A DNA stretch of 56,953 bases from Ignavibacteria bacterium (GCA_019187405.1 JABAQZ010000024.1:1-56953), one strand, 5' to 3'. Positions 45,000 to 54,938 are shown, counted from the first letter of the stretch. The notes: generated from the letters alone by a model not told the origin. Translations and numbers: made by a program.

Positions 45000-47900
45000 A
45001 TGAAAAAGATAATTTTAATATTTTTATTTATAATTACTACACTAAATATTTGCAATTCTCAGCCATTAATACAGTTTGCAGAAACCCTATTCAAAAATAA
45101 TACAAGCCACGAGATTTATATAAAGCTGTATCCTGCATCAGCAGTGTTTAGCGGGTTTTACAGTCCTCCTAATGAAAATTTTAGAAAGTATTCCTTAAAG
45201 AGAAGTAATCCAAATCAGTAACCCTTTTGGCAAGCTGGTCCTGATGGTGATAAATATATAACCGGCGGCACAAAATTAATCATGCCAAATGATTATGCCG
45301 TTATAGATTTCGACGATGGTCTTTATTACAGCATAGATTCTACAAGTGACAAGGTAATCGGAGGAATCAGTTACGGACTATGGAAATTCGAAATATTTAA
45401 TTCTGAAAACGGAATACCGGATACCGATACGCTTGAATATTTTTATCTTGATGAAAGAGATATGAATCATGGTGTAATATCAGGATTTTCACAGGTTGAT
45501 TTGTTTTTAACCTTGCTTCGAAGACAAAATGCTTCAGATGACAGCTTGGTTTTTAATTTTGTTTCAGGAGATACTGTTAATATTTATGATTACAGAATAG
45601 AAAATAAAACCATTAAATCATGGCATAAAGTAGGGATTTATTCCCCAATATACGGTCAAGATCCTGTCACTCCAGGCAGTCCGAATAAAGGTCTGTTCAA
45701 TTCACATCCCGATTTTACTGTTTATCCGATTTATTCAACCGAATACGGGGCAATAAAGCATGAAAATGCAGGAAGCATTAATCTGAATCTTAATATAGAT
45801 CATGATATTACTACGAGAGATACTTTACTGGAAAGTATTACAAACATCAGGATCGAAAGTAAGACATTGTTCAAAATAAACGACGGAAAAATCTTTCACA
45901 TGATTACTCCGTCTTATCCTTCGGGTGGTTATACTAATCTGATTATAGGAGAAGATTCTGCCAAGCTTCAACTTAGACCTAATTCGCAAATCATTGCAGA
46001 TCCTCCAAACAGAATTACACTCAAAAACGGCGGCTTTCTGCTGAAGAATCCCGGTTCAAGAATAACCATTAATCCAGGTGCTTATCTGTGTAACGAAGGC
46101 GGCTCGATCAGAGGAAGCGGTATTATTTATTATACCGGAGGCATTCATCAATCCATGTGCAATCAGCTGACTGACTATCTCCTTCAGGACAGCGTAAAAT
46201 TCATTCTCGATTCAAATGCAATTCTTCCGATTCCGAATAATACAACTTTGCATTTAAAAGGAAATACAACTTCACTTATCATGAAACCCGGATCAAAACT
46301 TCTCTTTGGTGAAAATTCGGGGATTGTATGTGATAGCGGCGGAAAAGTTATCGCAAACAATGCGACATTCGCTTCTATTGACTCAACGAAGAAATGGAAC
46401 GGGATTTCTCTTAGCGATTTATCTCAAGACACTATAAAGAACTGTATAATTAAAAATGCAATGTATGGAATTTCCATTTCGGATAAATATGATGCAGAAG
46501 ATACCGGCATAGATTATTCTGCTGAAATCTCCGGATGCACATTTGTTAATCAGACTAATTATGTACTCAACAGCGCAGTCTATATTGCCGGAAGCAATAA
46601 TGTGCTTATCATGAATAATTCCGTTTCATCGTCTGTTCTCGAAAAAGGATACACTCACGGCATTTATGCAGAGTATTGTCCGGAAGGTGTATTTAACTTA
46701 ATCGGCAATGATATCAGCGGAGCAGGAAACGGAATGACGCTCATCGGATGCTCTCCATTTGCAGCGCAGAATATTCTAACTGGGAATGAATACTCCGAAT
46801 GCGGGATGTTTCTCGATAATTCAAACGGAACATTCGAATATAATGAAATCAGCGATTTCTATTGTTCGTATTTTTCCTATTATTCTTCTCCTGATTTGCT
46901 GAAAAATGTTTTCGATAATTATCACGACGATAACCTGTGGCTTTCTTCGTCATCTGTTCCCGTAATGCATCCGCTTATAAACGCAGGATCAGTTTACTGG
47001 TATGCAGGCGATAATACGATTAATGGATCTCCATCTAATGCTTGCCTCGCCTATCTTTAAAGGCGGGCGGGAATAATCTTCGAAGAAGATGCATATCCGA
47101 TGTTGAATTACGGATACAATAAGTTTATGATGACAAATAACGATTATTATATCAGCGGAACAAATCCTTCGGGAGGAAACAGGGAATTTTATGTATTGCA
47201 GAACTACTGGGGAGGAACACCTGATTCGAATAAGTTTAATGTTGCTAATGCAGATGTGATTTATATTCCTTATGACAACAATTCATCTTCTGCAAGAGAA
47301 ACAAACTCTGACGATAAGTTTGACATCGGATTCGGACTTTATGATACGGTATTCTATTACGAGCCGGATAATCCGAATTCTGCTCAGGATCTTTACCTTG
47401 AAGCATATCAGAAAGAATATGCGGGAGAATATTCACAAGCGATTGATATTTACAAAGAGATAGTCGAAGAATACAAAGACAGTTCATATACATCTTCCTG
47501 CATGTCGAGAATATTCAGCTGCTTTGAAAAGAATAACTCAGCCCAAAGCGATTACAGTTCATTAGAAAATTATTACTGCAATATTTCAAACGACACATCA
47601 TATACAGAAATACAAAGAAACATCGCCGAAGAGTTTATGATAAAGTCGAAAGTAAAGCAAAACAATATTGAAGAAGCAATCAGCGATTACAATGCAATAT
47701 ACACACAGAACATAAGCACTCCGAAAGGAATACATGCACTGATAAACAAAGAAATACTTTCTGCCGGAGCAGGCGATAATATGTTAACCGGCTCGGTTTT
47801 TGAAAACATTGAATTAAGTCAGAATGCAATAAACACAATATTAAGCAAATTAGTCCGAAAGGATAAAAACATCTTCAGGGATTTAAGCATGAAACCAAAT

Positions 47901-48170
47901 GGTTATTCATTATCACAGAATTTCCCGAATCCGTTTAATCCGTCAACTGTAATCCGGTTTGCTTTACCGCATGAATCAATCGTCAGTATAAAAGTATTTG
48001 ATGTTACCGGTAAAACAGTTGCCGTACTGGTAAGCAACCGGAAATATTCACAAGGCTATTTTGATGTTACCTTTAATTCAGCTGGATATAATTTAACAAG
48101 CGGAATATATTTTTATAAGCTTGAGACTTCTGAATTTAAGGAAGTTAAAAGAATGGTTCTTATCAAATAG
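45000..48170 (+). pseudogene. Module A gene 2: secreted beta-helix protein, interrupted by two in-frame stops
   Basis: One continuous frame of 1057 codons from the ATG at 45000 (signal peptide MKKIILIFLFIITT) to 48170. It is broken by TAA at 45219-45221 and TAA at 47058-47060 without any frameshift. Compared with the intact paralogue at 51540-54764, the second stop lies inside a 30-nt hairpin-rich sequence (47037-47066) that replaces one codon. The domains read through are a diverged N-terminal part, a beta-helix with ISGCTFVNQTNYVLNS, a TPR-like helical segment (EYAGEYSQAIDIYKE) and a sorting domain (NFPNPFNPSTVIRFALP). It is most likely a pseudogene; readthrough is possible but unproven. 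Confidence 0.8.
47037..47066. repeat. 30-nt hairpin-rich insertion in module A gene 2
   Basis: Relative to the intact paralogue, 30 nt replace one codon (net 27 nt, frame kept). The sequence has CGCCT / AGGCG pairing around ATCTTTAA and a GC-rich GGCGGG end. It looks like a short palindromic repeat insertion and brings in the stop TAA at 47058. Confidence 0.6.
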
Positions 48171-48230
48171 TGACATTTGTCCCCTTAAAAAGAGTTAAAT
48201 TAGTCATACAAACTCAAACAGGAGGGGAAA

Positions 48231-49094
48231 GTGGAAAAAGGCAATATCAAAAGCGAAGAGCGTCAAAGGCACAAATCATCTGAGGGAGAGTTCATATTTG
48301 AATTAAGAAATAACTATGAACTCTCACCAAGGGTGAGTGAATCGATACTTGAATCAGCAAAGAGTTTCTTGATCCGGGACCATGCTCTTAAGGAAGGAGA
48401 AATAGAAGTATCAGTAATTTGTATTGAGGAGCTCAGCGGAAGGATGATTGAAAGCCTGAAGAAAGTTCGAGTTCGTTTAACAATAGATAGAGGTCTTGAA
48501 GACATTGAAGTGTTGAAAAAAACGGGAAGAGTGATCTTGCGCCGGGTCCGGGTTCAACGAATAACACAAGAAGCATTAGAGCAGAAAGGAGTCTTAAGTC
48601 AGGAAGATATCGGCAGATATTTGAATTGTGATGTACGGACAGTGAAGCGAGATATCCGAGAGATAAAGGAATCAGGAATTGAGGTAATAACCCGTGGAGT
48701 ACTTCGTAACATAGGTAGAGGTCAGACACATAAAACAAAGATAGTAGGTTTATATCTGGAAGGAAAAACATTCAGTGATATAAGATTAAAGACCCATCAT
48801 AGTTACGGAGCGATCAAAAGATACTTACAGGATTTTCAGAAGGTACTGATGAGTGTTCACAACGGAATAAGGGATATATTATCAATAAGTTTTGGAACCG
48901 GTCTAAGCGAAAGGTTGGTCAATGAATATATTGAATTGATTAGCCACAGTAGAAAAGATCGGCAGAAAAATGCAATGATGAAGGATATGATCAGACAGTG
49001 GAACAGAGCAGCAACGAGGATAAAAAAAAAGGAAGCAGCTGGAAACAGCGATTACATGCGGATTCTGGCTCCTATGACAGGAGGTATGAGATGA
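48231..49094 (+). CDS. DUF1670-like helix-turn-helix protein 1 of the element
   Basis: 287 aa, GTG start with a strong AGGAGG five bases upstream. Residues ~1-110 form an N-terminal domain (FIFELRNNYELSPRVSESIL, then RVRLTIDRGLEDIEVLKK). Then come three helix-turn-helix-like units: LSQEDIGRYLNCDVRTVKRD (~122-141), GKTFSDIRLKTHHSYGAIKR (~178-197) and a third around GLSERLVNEYIELI. The THKTKIVGLYLEG and TGLSERLVNEY patterns match DUF1670 (PF07900) as I remember it. No DDE, HUH, Ser or Tyr recombinase motif is visible. The stop overlaps the start of the second gene. Confidence 0.78.
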   Translation: MEKGNIKSEERQRHKSSEGEFIFELRNNYELSPRVSESILESAKSFLIRDHALKEGEIEVSVICIEELSGRMIESLKKVRVRLTIDRGLEDIEVLKKTGRVILRRVRVQRITQEALEQKGVLSQEDIGRYLNCDVRTVKRDIREIKESGIEVITRGVLRNIGRGQTHKTKIVGLYLEGKTFSDIRLKTHHSYGAIKRYLQDFQKVLMSVHNGIRDILSISFGTGLSERLVNEYIELISHSRKDRQKNAMMKDMIRQWNRAATRIKKKEAAGNSDYMRILAPMTGGMR

Positions 49095-49891
49095 GTTTAA
49101 ATCCAATAAGAGACAGATTTGAGAGTTTGAAGAAAAGGAATTTCCGTAGTTCATTAGTTCATTTGCTTGAGAACGATTACAAATTATTGGGTTCCAGAAA
49201 GATAATAGAATTACTATCGGAGGACATAGATGACCTTCACAATGAGTATTATCCACAGAGGGACCGAGTTGGCAATGGAGAGATAGTTTTTAGAACAACG
49301 AAAGATGATGGTCAACGCCAAAGCTATGGTAAACGAACAGAAGATTACGCAAGCACAACGGTAATCCTGCCGTTAGTAACGAATGAAGATATTGAGCGAA
49401 GAATATTTTATAAAAAGGGAGACAGAAATAGTAACTATAAGCATAGAGAAGCTCGTGACTTAGAGACCATGGTAAGATTACTCAAAAGCGCTAAGCAACA
49501 GGGTGGATTATTAAGTGGAGCAGAGTTGAGTATGCTGATGAACAGGACTTTAGGAACGATAGGAAAATATTTGAAGGCATATCAGGAAAAGACCGGAGAG
49601 ATACTTCCGCTGAAAGGATATGTGTTAGATCAAGGGAGTTTGCCGACGCACAAAGGAATAATAATCAGTTTATATGAGAATGGAGTAAGTCCGGCAGATA
49701 TAGTACTAAAGACTTCACATAGTCAGGATGCGGTAGACAGATATATAAAACATTATGAACAGGTAAAAAAACTTCTCAAAAAGGGATTAGATGAAAAAGC
49801 AATAGTATCAATTACCGGAAGAAGTTTGAATGTTATAAAGCAATACATTAAATTGTTTAATAATTTTAACAAGAAAAAAATCAAAAAATAG
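49091..49891 (+). CDS. DUF1670-like helix-turn-helix protein 2 of the element
   Basis: 266 aa from the ATG at 49091, which overlaps the upstream stop (ATGA) and has AGGAGG seven bases before it. An upstream GTG in frame would add 31 residues overlapping gene 1 and was not used. The N-terminal domain (residues 1-120, with SLVHLLENDYKLLGSRKI and an IFYKKGDRNS segment) differs from gene 1. The C-terminal half has the same three-unit order: LLSGAELSMLMNRTLGTIGK (~140-159), GVSPADIVLKTSHSQDAVDR (~198-217) and a third near SITGRSLNVIKQYIKLF. The two proteins are paralogues and probably act together. Confidence 0.76.
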   Translation: MSLNPIRDRFESLKKRNFRSSLVHLLENDYKLLGSRKIIELLSEDIDDLHNEYYPQRDRVGNGEIVFRTTKDDGQRQSYGKRTEDYASTTVILPLVTNEDIERRIFYKKGDRNSNYKHREARDLETMVRLLKSAKQQGGLLSGAELSMLMNRTLGTIGKYLKAYQEKTGEILPLKGYVLDQGSLPTHKGIIISLYENGVSPADIVLKTSHSQDAVDRYIKHYEQVKKLLKKGLDEKAIVSITGRSLNVIKQYIKLFNNFNKKKIKK

Positions 49892-49915
49892 TCAGGGGAC
49901 AAATGTCCCTATTGT

Positions 49916-50095
49916 AAATAAGATGAGATAGTATCAATTTCGAAAAATCCCGTCGGGAGTTTTTCCGGCGGGATTTTTTTATGCAATATTTATAAATCCG
50001 GATTATGATGCAATACCGGGAAAAATTAATGAATTCATTCTTCTCAAATAACATATTAACTTTGTATAAATTTGATTAATGAAAATTATTATCAA
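49916..50095 (+). repeat. Module leader B (second copy of three)
   Basis: Nearly identical to 43329-43502, with the terminator at 49943-49980 and the same TAACTTTG and TAAATTTG pair. It resumes the host sequence right after the inserted element. Confidence 0.7.
49943..49980 (+). terminator. Terminator of leader B
   Basis: Stem TCCCGTCGG / CCGGCGGGA (with one G-T pair), followed by seven T. In copy A it would have ended the beta-helix transcript before the element inserted; now it follows the element. Confidence 0.85.
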
Positions 50096-51475
50096 ATGAA
50101 GACACTTCTGAAAATATTTTTACTCGCCGGGATTTCAATTTCTAATAATGCAGATGCTCAAAAGCCGATAACATGGCAGAGGACTTACGGAGACGGTAAT
50201 ATTGACTATGGATATTCGATTGTCCAGACTCCGGACGAAGGGTATATTGCGGTTGGGAGAAAAAGGATAAATACTACATCATATATGTTTGCAATGAGGT
50301 TAAATAAATATGGGGATACAATATGGACTAGAACTTTCCATGGTTATCAGGCAAATCAAATAGAAAAAACTTCTGAGGGTAATTATATTATTTGCGGTTC
50401 TAATTTAATAAAGATTAATATACAGGGAGATACATTATGGACCAGTCTGCAAGGTTATGGTGCAAAACTAAAAGAAACACCTGATAAAGGGTTTATAATT
50501 TGTTTATCAGCCTATAACGGACCGTATCTTTTCTATCCAAAATTGAAAAAAGTAGATTCACTTGGTAATATTCAGTGGGAAAGAACTTTTACAGAAAACA
50601 TATATGATGGCAGATTTTCAGATATAACGGTTGATAGTGAAGGAAACTATTTATTGACAGGGAATTTTAGTGATACATCATATATTTGGGATTATATGTT
50701 TGTAATGAAAACAAATCAGTTTGGTAATATTATCTGGTTTAAAAAATATAAACCTTATATGTATACAAATTGCATATTAATAACTCAAGGTAACAAAATT
50801 ATTGTTGGAGGTGATTATAATAAATCATTTTTAATTAGCTTAACTTCTACAGGAAAATTAACATGGTTAAAATATTATGATGATTCTTCAGAATATGGAA
50901 CCTGTAAATCGGCAATTTTAACAAACGATGGAGGAATTGCCTTTACAGGAACATACTCCAATGGAAATTTTGATTACTATGTAAGATTAACGAAAGTTGA
51001 TTCACTAGGTAACGAACAATGGAAAAAAATTTATGGTTTTGATGATGCTGATTTCGGATATAATATTAGACAAACTTCTGACAGCGGATTTATTATAGCC
51101 GGAATTAGAGAAAATTATAACTTAGGTGACATTTTTTTAACAAAAACTGATAAAACAGGTTTTTCAAATCCCCATGTCTCTATATTGTATAATGTCGATT
51201 TTATTGCAAAAGATTACATATTAAATCAAAATTTTCCTAACCCATTTAATCCAGTAACCGATATTCGTTTCTCAATTAAAAAAAGTAATTTTATAAAAAT
51301 AAACTTGTATGATATAAATGGAAAAATTGTTAAAGAACTGGTAAATGATTTTAAAAATAGCGGAGATTATAAAATTAAGTTTATTGGTTATAATTTTTCC
51401 AGCGGAGTATATTTTTATTCTTTATTTGCAGATAATGAATTAATTGAAACAAAAAAAATGTTATTAATCAAATAA
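50096..51475 (+). CDS. Module B gene 1: secreted blade-repeat propeller protein with sorting domain
   Basis: 459 aa from the ATG at 50096. The signal peptide ends near ADAQK. Blades: RTYGDGNIDYGYSIVQ, GYIAVGRKR, RLNKYGDTIWTR, KVDSLGNIQWERT, KTNQFGNIIWFKK and KVDSLGNEQWKKIYG. The sorting domain is NFPNPFNPVTDIRFSI with a final KKMLLIK. The first ~65 residues are almost identical to module C gene 1, while the rest is diverged. Intact. It probably works with the next gene, 64 bp downstream. Confidence 0.85.
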   Translation: MKTLLKIFLLAGISISNNADAQKPITWQRTYGDGNIDYGYSIVQTPDEGYIAVGRKRINTTSYMFAMRLNKYGDTIWTRTFHGYQANQIEKTSEGNYIICGSNLIKINIQGDTLWTSLQGYGAKLKETPDKGFIICLSAYNGPYLFYPKLKKVDSLGNIQWERTFTENIYDGRFSDITVDSEGNYLLTGNFSDTSYIWDYMFVMKTNQFGNIIWFKKYKPYMYTNCILITQGNKIIVGGDYNKSFLISLTSTGKLTWLKYYDDSSEYGTCKSAILTNDGGIAFTGTYSNGNFDYYVRLTKVDSLGNEQWKKIYGFDDADFGYNIRQTSDSGFIIAGIRENYNLGDIFLTKTDKTGFSNPHVSILYNVDFIAKDYILNQNFPNPFNPVTDIRFSIKKSNFIKINLYDINGKIVKELVNDFKNSGDYKIKFIGYNFSSGVYFYSLFADNELIETKKMLLIK

Positions 51476-51539
51476 CATAATATGATACTAACTAAAAATA
51501 AAATCAATTTTATTAAGTCGAGCTAATTTTAATTATTAA

Positions 51540-54500
51540 ATGATGAAAAATATAGTATTAATAATAATTTTGCTTGTTTTTTTTCTCAATCCATTTGCGA
51601 AAGGAACAGATCCTGCAGTTGAATTTTATTTTATTAATAAAATAGAAAATCTAGATCTATACGTAAGGTTTTATCCCATTGGATCAGTATTTAATGGTGA
51701 TGACCATTTTTATCTTCCTACTTTTTATAGTCTAATAGCAAGAGGAATTGATCCTATAAATCCTAATACCGGGTTTCCAAGAAAGGGATCAGAAGTAAAA
51801 CTAAAGTATATCATTGGATTAGATGGATATGCATTAAGTACTTTTAATCATCCTGATTCTGATTCACTTTATTTTCGGGTTGAACCAGGTACTGAGATTA
51901 GTTACAATAAATGGTTAACTTTGGGACATGATGCAACTGCGAATCCAACACAACAAGATGCACTTTTGGGGTATGGAAATTATATGTTTGAAATTTATAT
52001 TAATACAAATCTAGATAGTCCATTTGTTAAGATCTTACAATTACCAATTGATTGGCTTGATTTTAACTATCCTTATTCAGATTCTTCTGGAGGCTCGATA
52101 GATTTGAAATTGAGAATTTATTCATTAGATCCACTAAATATTACTTTTCAGTGGTTGAATCCTGTGGGTGATGAAATTTCGTTATTCGGGACAAATAGTC
52201 CTCCATATAACGGGGGCATTCAAGTCTACAAACAATATCATAGATTCGATACAAATCTTGGTGAATGGATCGGATACAATCTTAACAATGAATATCCCCC
52301 TTCATTAGGAAATTCTGTTTCAGATATAAATTTCTTAACTTACCCCTTGGACGGAAGAAATCTTCCAAGCCCTTATAACATTCCCCAGCATCCTGATGCC
52401 GGATTAATTCGAGCAAATGTTTCAATTGATACTAATGTAAATACTCCAACAACTTTACTTCAAAATCCAACAAACATAACTATATCAAATAAAGCTATCG
52501 TAAAAGTAGAGTCAGCTGATACTTTAAATTTACATACTCCGACTTCACCGTCGAATAGTCACGTAAATTTAATCGTGACTGATTCTTCTTTCTTAGCTGT
52601 CAGACCTACTGCTAAAATTATTGTTCATTCACCAAACAGAATAACTTTAAAAAATACAGGCACAATTATAATCAATACAGGAGGAGAAATTAGAATTAAA
52701 CCAGGAGCATTGTTTTGCAATGAAGGAGGCAAGTTATTCGGAAGAGTAACTTTTGAAAATGGATTTCATCAGCCTCTCTGCTCCCAGCTCGCAGACTTTC
52801 TTCTCAGAGACAGCTCGAAATTCATTCTCGATTCAAACGCCACGCTGCCGATTCCGGATAACACAACCCTGCATCTTCAAGGAATTGAGTCAGCATTAAT
52901 TTTAAATCCCGGCTCGAAACTCCTCTTCGGCGAAAACTCGGGAATTATATGCGACAGCGGAGGAAAGCTCATAGCGAATAATGCGACATTCGCTTCTATT
53001 GATTCTACGAAGAAATGGAACGGAATTTCTTTGAGCGGATTGTCACAGGATACTATAAAGAATTGTGTCGTTAAGAATGCAATGTATGGAATTTCCATTT
53101 CGGATAAATATGATGCAGAAGATACCGGCATTGATTATTCTGCTGAAATCTCCGGATGCACATTTATCAATCAGACTAATTATGTACTCAACAGCGCAGT
53201 CTATATCGCAGGAAGCAATAACATACTGATTATGAATAATTCCATTTCATCTACAATTCTTGAAAAAGGATTTACACACGGCATCTATGCGGAATACTGT
53301 CCCGAAGGAGCTTTCAATATTATCGATAATAATATCAGCAACGCCGGATTCGGTATGACTTTGATAGGATGTTCACCTTTTGTTGCGCAGAATACAATTA
53401 CAGGAAATGAATTTTCAGATTGCGGAATGTTTCTCGATAATTCAAACGGAACATTCGAATATAATGTAATCAGTGATTTTTATTATTCATACTTTTCATA
53501 TTATTCCTCTCCTGATTTGCTGAAAAATATATTCGATAATTATTATGACGATAATATATGGCTTTCGAGTTCTTCTGTTCCGGTAATGCATCCGCTTATA
53601 AACGCAGGATCAGTTTACTGGTATGCAGGAGATAATACGATTAAAGGTTCACCTTCAGAGGCGGGAATAATCTTCGAAGAAGATGCATATCCGATGTTGA
53701 ATTACGGATACAATAAGTTTATGATGACAAATAACGATTATTATATCAGCGGAACAAATCCTTCGGGAGGAAACAGGGAATTTTATGTATTGCAGAACTA
53801 CTGGGGAGGAACACCTGATTCGAATAAGTTTAATGTTGCTAATGCAGATGTGATTTATATTCCTTATGACAACAATTCATCTTCTGCAAGAGAAACAAAC
53901 TCTGACGATAAGTTTGACATCGGATTCGGAATATATGATACGGTGTTCTATTACGAGCCGGATAATCCGAATTCAGCACAGGACCTTTATCTTGAAGCAT
54001 ATCAGAAAGAATATGCGGGAGAATATTCACAAGCGATTGATATTTACAAAGAGATAGTCGAAGAATACAAAGACAGTTCATATACATCTTCCTGCATGTC
54101 GAGAATATTCAGCTGCTTTGAAAAGAAAAACTCAGCCCAAAGCGATTACAGTTCATTAGAAAATTATTACAGCAATATTTCAAGCGACACCAGTTACACA
54201 GAAATACAAAGAAACATTGCCGAAGAGTTTATGATAAAGTCGAAAGTAAAGCAAAACAACATCGAAGAAGCAATCAGCGATTACAATGGGATATACAACC
54301 AAAACATTAACACACCAAAAGGAACACATGCACTGATAAACAAAGAAATACTTTCTGCCGGAGCAGGCGATAATATGTTAAACAACTCAGCATTTGAAAA
54401 AATAGAATTAAAGCTGAATGCATTGAATCATTTATTTGCAAATATCATTAAGAAGGAAAAGAATATTTTTTCAGATATGAAAATTAAACAGCAAGGTTAT

Positions 54501-54764
54501 TCATTGTCGCAGAATTTCCCGAATCCGTTTAATCCCTCAACAGTGATCCGGTTTTCTGTTCCGCATGAATCAATCGTCAGCATAAAGGTATTTGACGTCA
54601 CCGGCAAAACAGTTGCCGTACTGGTAAACAACCGGAAATATTCACAGGGCTATTTTGATGTTACTTTTAATTCAGCAGAATTTAACTTAACCAGCGGGAT
54701 ATATTTTTATAAACTTGAGGCAGCTGAGTTTAAGGAAGTTAAGAGAATGGTCCTTATAAAATAA
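51540..54764 (+). CDS. Module B gene 2: secreted beta-helix and TPR-like protein with sorting domain
   Basis: 1074 aa, intact. Signal peptide (IVLIIILLVFFLNPFAKG). Residues ~20-300 form a diverged domain shared with module C gene 2 (KYIIGLDGYALS, PIDWLDFNYPY). Then a region of GGEIRIKPGALFCNEGG leads into a parallel beta-helix (ISGCTFINQTNYVLNS, then NSISSTILEKGFTHGIYAEYC), a TPR-like helical segment (AYQKEYAGEYSQAIDIYKE) and a sorting domain (NFPNPFNPSTVIRFSVP...KRMVLIK). Its C-terminal two-thirds match module A gene 2 closely at the DNA level, and the first third does not. It is probably a surface-attached protein; ligand unknown. Confidence 0.87.
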   Translation: MMKNIVLIIILLVFFLNPFAKGTDPAVEFYFINKIENLDLYVRFYPIGSVFNGDDHFYLPTFYSLIARGIDPINPNTGFPRKGSEVKLKYIIGLDGYALSTFNHPDSDSLYFRVEPGTEISYNKWLTLGHDATANPTQQDALLGYGNYMFEIYINTNLDSPFVKILQLPIDWLDFNYPYSDSSGGSIDLKLRIYSLDPLNITFQWLNPVGDEISLFGTNSPPYNGGIQVYKQYHRFDTNLGEWIGYNLNNEYPPSLGNSVSDINFLTYPLDGRNLPSPYNIPQHPDAGLIRANVSIDTNVNTPTTLLQNPTNITISNKAIVKVESADTLNLHTPTSPSNSHVNLIVTDSSFLAVRPTAKIIVHSPNRITLKNTGTIIINTGGEIRIKPGALFCNEGGKLFGRVTFENGFHQPLCSQLADFLLRDSSKFILDSNATLPIPDNTTLHLQGIESALILNPGSKLLFGENSGIICDSGGKLIANNATFASIDSTKKWNGISLSGLSQDTIKNCVVKNAMYGISISDKYDAEDTGIDYSAEISGCTFINQTNYVLNSAVYIAGSNNILIMNNSISSTILEKGFTHGIYAEYCPEGAFNIIDNNISNAGFGMTLIGCSPFVAQNTITGNEFSDCGMFLDNSNGTFEYNVISDFYYSYFSYYSSPDLLKNIFDNYYDDNIWLSSSSVPVMHPLINAGSVYWYAGDNTIKGSPSEAGIIFEEDAYPMLNYGYNKFMMTNNDYYISGTNPSGGNREFYVLQNYWGGTPDSNKFNVANADVIYIPYDNNSSSARETNSDDKFDIGFGIYDTVFYYEPDNPNSAQDLYLEAYQKEYAGEYSQAIDIYKEIVEEYKDSSYTSSCMSRIFSCFEKKNSAQSDYSSLENYYSNISSDTSYTEIQRNIAEEFMIKSKVKQNNIEEAISDYNGIYNQNINTPKGTHALINKEILSAGAGDNMLNNSAFEKIELKLNALNHLFANIIKKEKNIFSDMKIKQQGYSLSQNFPNPFNPSTVIRFSVPHESIVSIKVFDVTGKTVAVLVNNRKYSQGYFDVTFNSAEFNLTSGIYFYKLEAAEFKEVKRMVLIK

Positions 54765-54938
54765 GATGAGATAATATCAATTTCGAAAAATCCCGTTGGG
54801 AGTTATTCCGGCGGGATTTTTTTGTGCAATATTTACAAATCCGGATTTTGATACAATACCGGAAATAATTTATGAATTCATTCTTCTCAAATAACATATT
54901 AACTTTGTATAAATTTGATTAATAAAAATTATTATCAA
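54765..54938 (+). repeat. Module leader C (third copy of three)
   Basis: Nearly identical to leaders A and B. The terminator is at 54786-54823 with stem TCCCGTTGG / CCGGCGGGA. One base change turns the ATG of a short leader frame into ATA. Confidence 0.7.
54786..54823 (+). terminator. Terminator of leader C
   Basis: Stem TCCCGTTGG (54791-54799) / CCGGCGGGA (54808-54816), followed by seven T. It lies 22 bp after module B gene 2. Confidence 0.85.

Larger units (their letters stand above)
48166..49915 (+). mobile_element. Putative DUF1670-pair mobile element with terminal inverted repeats
   Basis: Left end AATAGTGACATTTGTCCCC (48166-48184) and right end GGGGACAAATGTCCCTATT (49895-49913) are inverted repeats of 19 bp with one mismatch. 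The internal 13 bp are perfect. The flanks both read AAATA (48165-48169 and 49916-49920). The paralogous junction after the stop codon in module B (AAAATAAGATGAG) shows what the empty site looks like, so about 1.75 kb were inserted. The only cargo is two overlapping DUF1670-like genes. The exact ends are ambiguous: 48170-49915 if AAATA is a target duplication, or 48166-49913 by the aligned repeats. Confidence 0.8.

Noticed and set aside
48998-49090. Upstream GTG start for element gene 2
   Set aside because: It would overlap gene 1 by ~97 bp, whereas the ATG at 49091 has AGGAGG and a 4-bp stop/start overlap.
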